This document shows positions 63,902-64,000 of a DNA stretch of 64,000 nt, one piece after another. Positions within the stretch are counted from its first letter, which is position 1; every line of letters begins with the position of its first letter. A program made the translations under genes and the position numbers. Where the stretch lies: positions 1 through 64,000 of the forward strand of contig NZ_JAIUMC010000008.1 of assembly GCF_022565775.1 (NCBI RefSeq). The letters are read 5' to 3'. The notes below the pieces were generated by a model. It saw nothing but the letters and a program-made list of their open reading frames with translations. It was not told the DNA's origin and ran no database searches. Source of the stretch: Natronospirillum sp. Lineage in GTDB: Bacteria > Pseudomonadota > Gammaproteobacteria > Pseudomonadales > Natronospirillaceae.

Positions 63902-64000
63902 TCAGCGCAGTTTCGGGTTCAGGGCATCGCGCAGCCAGTCACCCACCAGGTTGACCGACAGAGCCAGGATCAACAGTGTCATCCCCGGGAAAATAGTAAT
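63902..64000 (-). CDS. dppC: Peptide ABC transporter permease (DppC type), 3' end only
   Basis: Read toward the stop at 63902, the fragment encodes ITIFPGMTLLILALSVNLVG then DWLRDALNPKLR, the conserved C-terminus of DppC/OppC permeases. The rest lies outside the window. Confidence 0.85.
   Translation of the reverse strand: MTIFPGMTLLILALSVNLVGDWLRDALNPKLR

Overview
This 64 kb window is chromosomal DNA from a Gammaproteobacterium, by feel 57-60% GC. The AcnA, HemE, RadA, AcpH, PutA/PutP and CrbS/CrbR set, the many sensory and c-di-GMP/chemotaxis genes, and a two-subunit Na+/solute symporter suggest a marine or halophilic Oceanospirillales-like lineage (for example the Saccharospirillaceae). 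That placement is my inference. No rRNA, tRNA, CRISPR array, prophage or intact insertion sequence was seen. Coding density is high, and several convergent gene pairs overlap at their 3' ends.

Layout: 1-8.1 kb is the accessory part. It holds a HigBA toxin-antitoxin edge, a small membrane protein, and a 2002-residue RHS/YD lipoprotein with NHL repeats whose domain order recalls a teneurin. The AT-rich variable tip of that lipoprotein overlaps a three-helix membrane protein gene, the candidate immunity gene. A 95-bp tandem repeat array separates this region from acnA. 8-34.7 kb is mostly housekeeping: acnA, deaD, a periplasmic-protein/hybrid-kinase pair, acpH, hemE, mtgA, esterase and thioesterase, a cNMP-binding EAL protein, radA, msrB, a UvrD-like helicase, rhlE, uspA and a hypoxanthine-DNA glycosylase. 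It also contains a LysR gene that seems to start at ATC, coupled to a fusion of a phosphoethanolamine methyltransferase-like domain with a CmoA-like domain. 34.7-45.5 kb carries an oxidoreductase, acs-crbR, a solute-binding protein, two lipoprotein genes (G8/beta-helix and LamG-like), a spermidine synthase-like gene and a flavin monooxygenase. 45.5-54 kb is the acetate-sensing locus: crbS (SLC5-STAC-PAS-kinase-receiver), divergent from a DUF4212/TIGR03648-type symporter, a cNMP/CBS/DUF294 protein and a DEDDh exonuclease. 54-61.7 kb has an Aer-like chemoreceptor, a GIY-YIG protein, an AraC regulator and putA-putP ending in a strong terminator. The window closes inside a Dpp/Opp-type peptide ABC transporter operon.

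How it fits together: acs, the symporter pair and crbS/crbR look like one acetate-switch regulon split over 15 kb. A shared near-palindrome (TTAGACC-AA-GGTCTAA type) sits upstream of acs, of the symporter small subunit and of the exonuclease. Each copy is 30.5-31.5 bp (centre to start) from a -10-like hexamer, as expected of an activator bound near -42, and CrbR is the obvious candidate. Proline use (araC-putA-putP), peptide uptake (dpp) and acetate scavenging together describe a heterotroph living on amino acids and short-chain acids. Several REP-like repeat families are scattered through the intergenic DNA.
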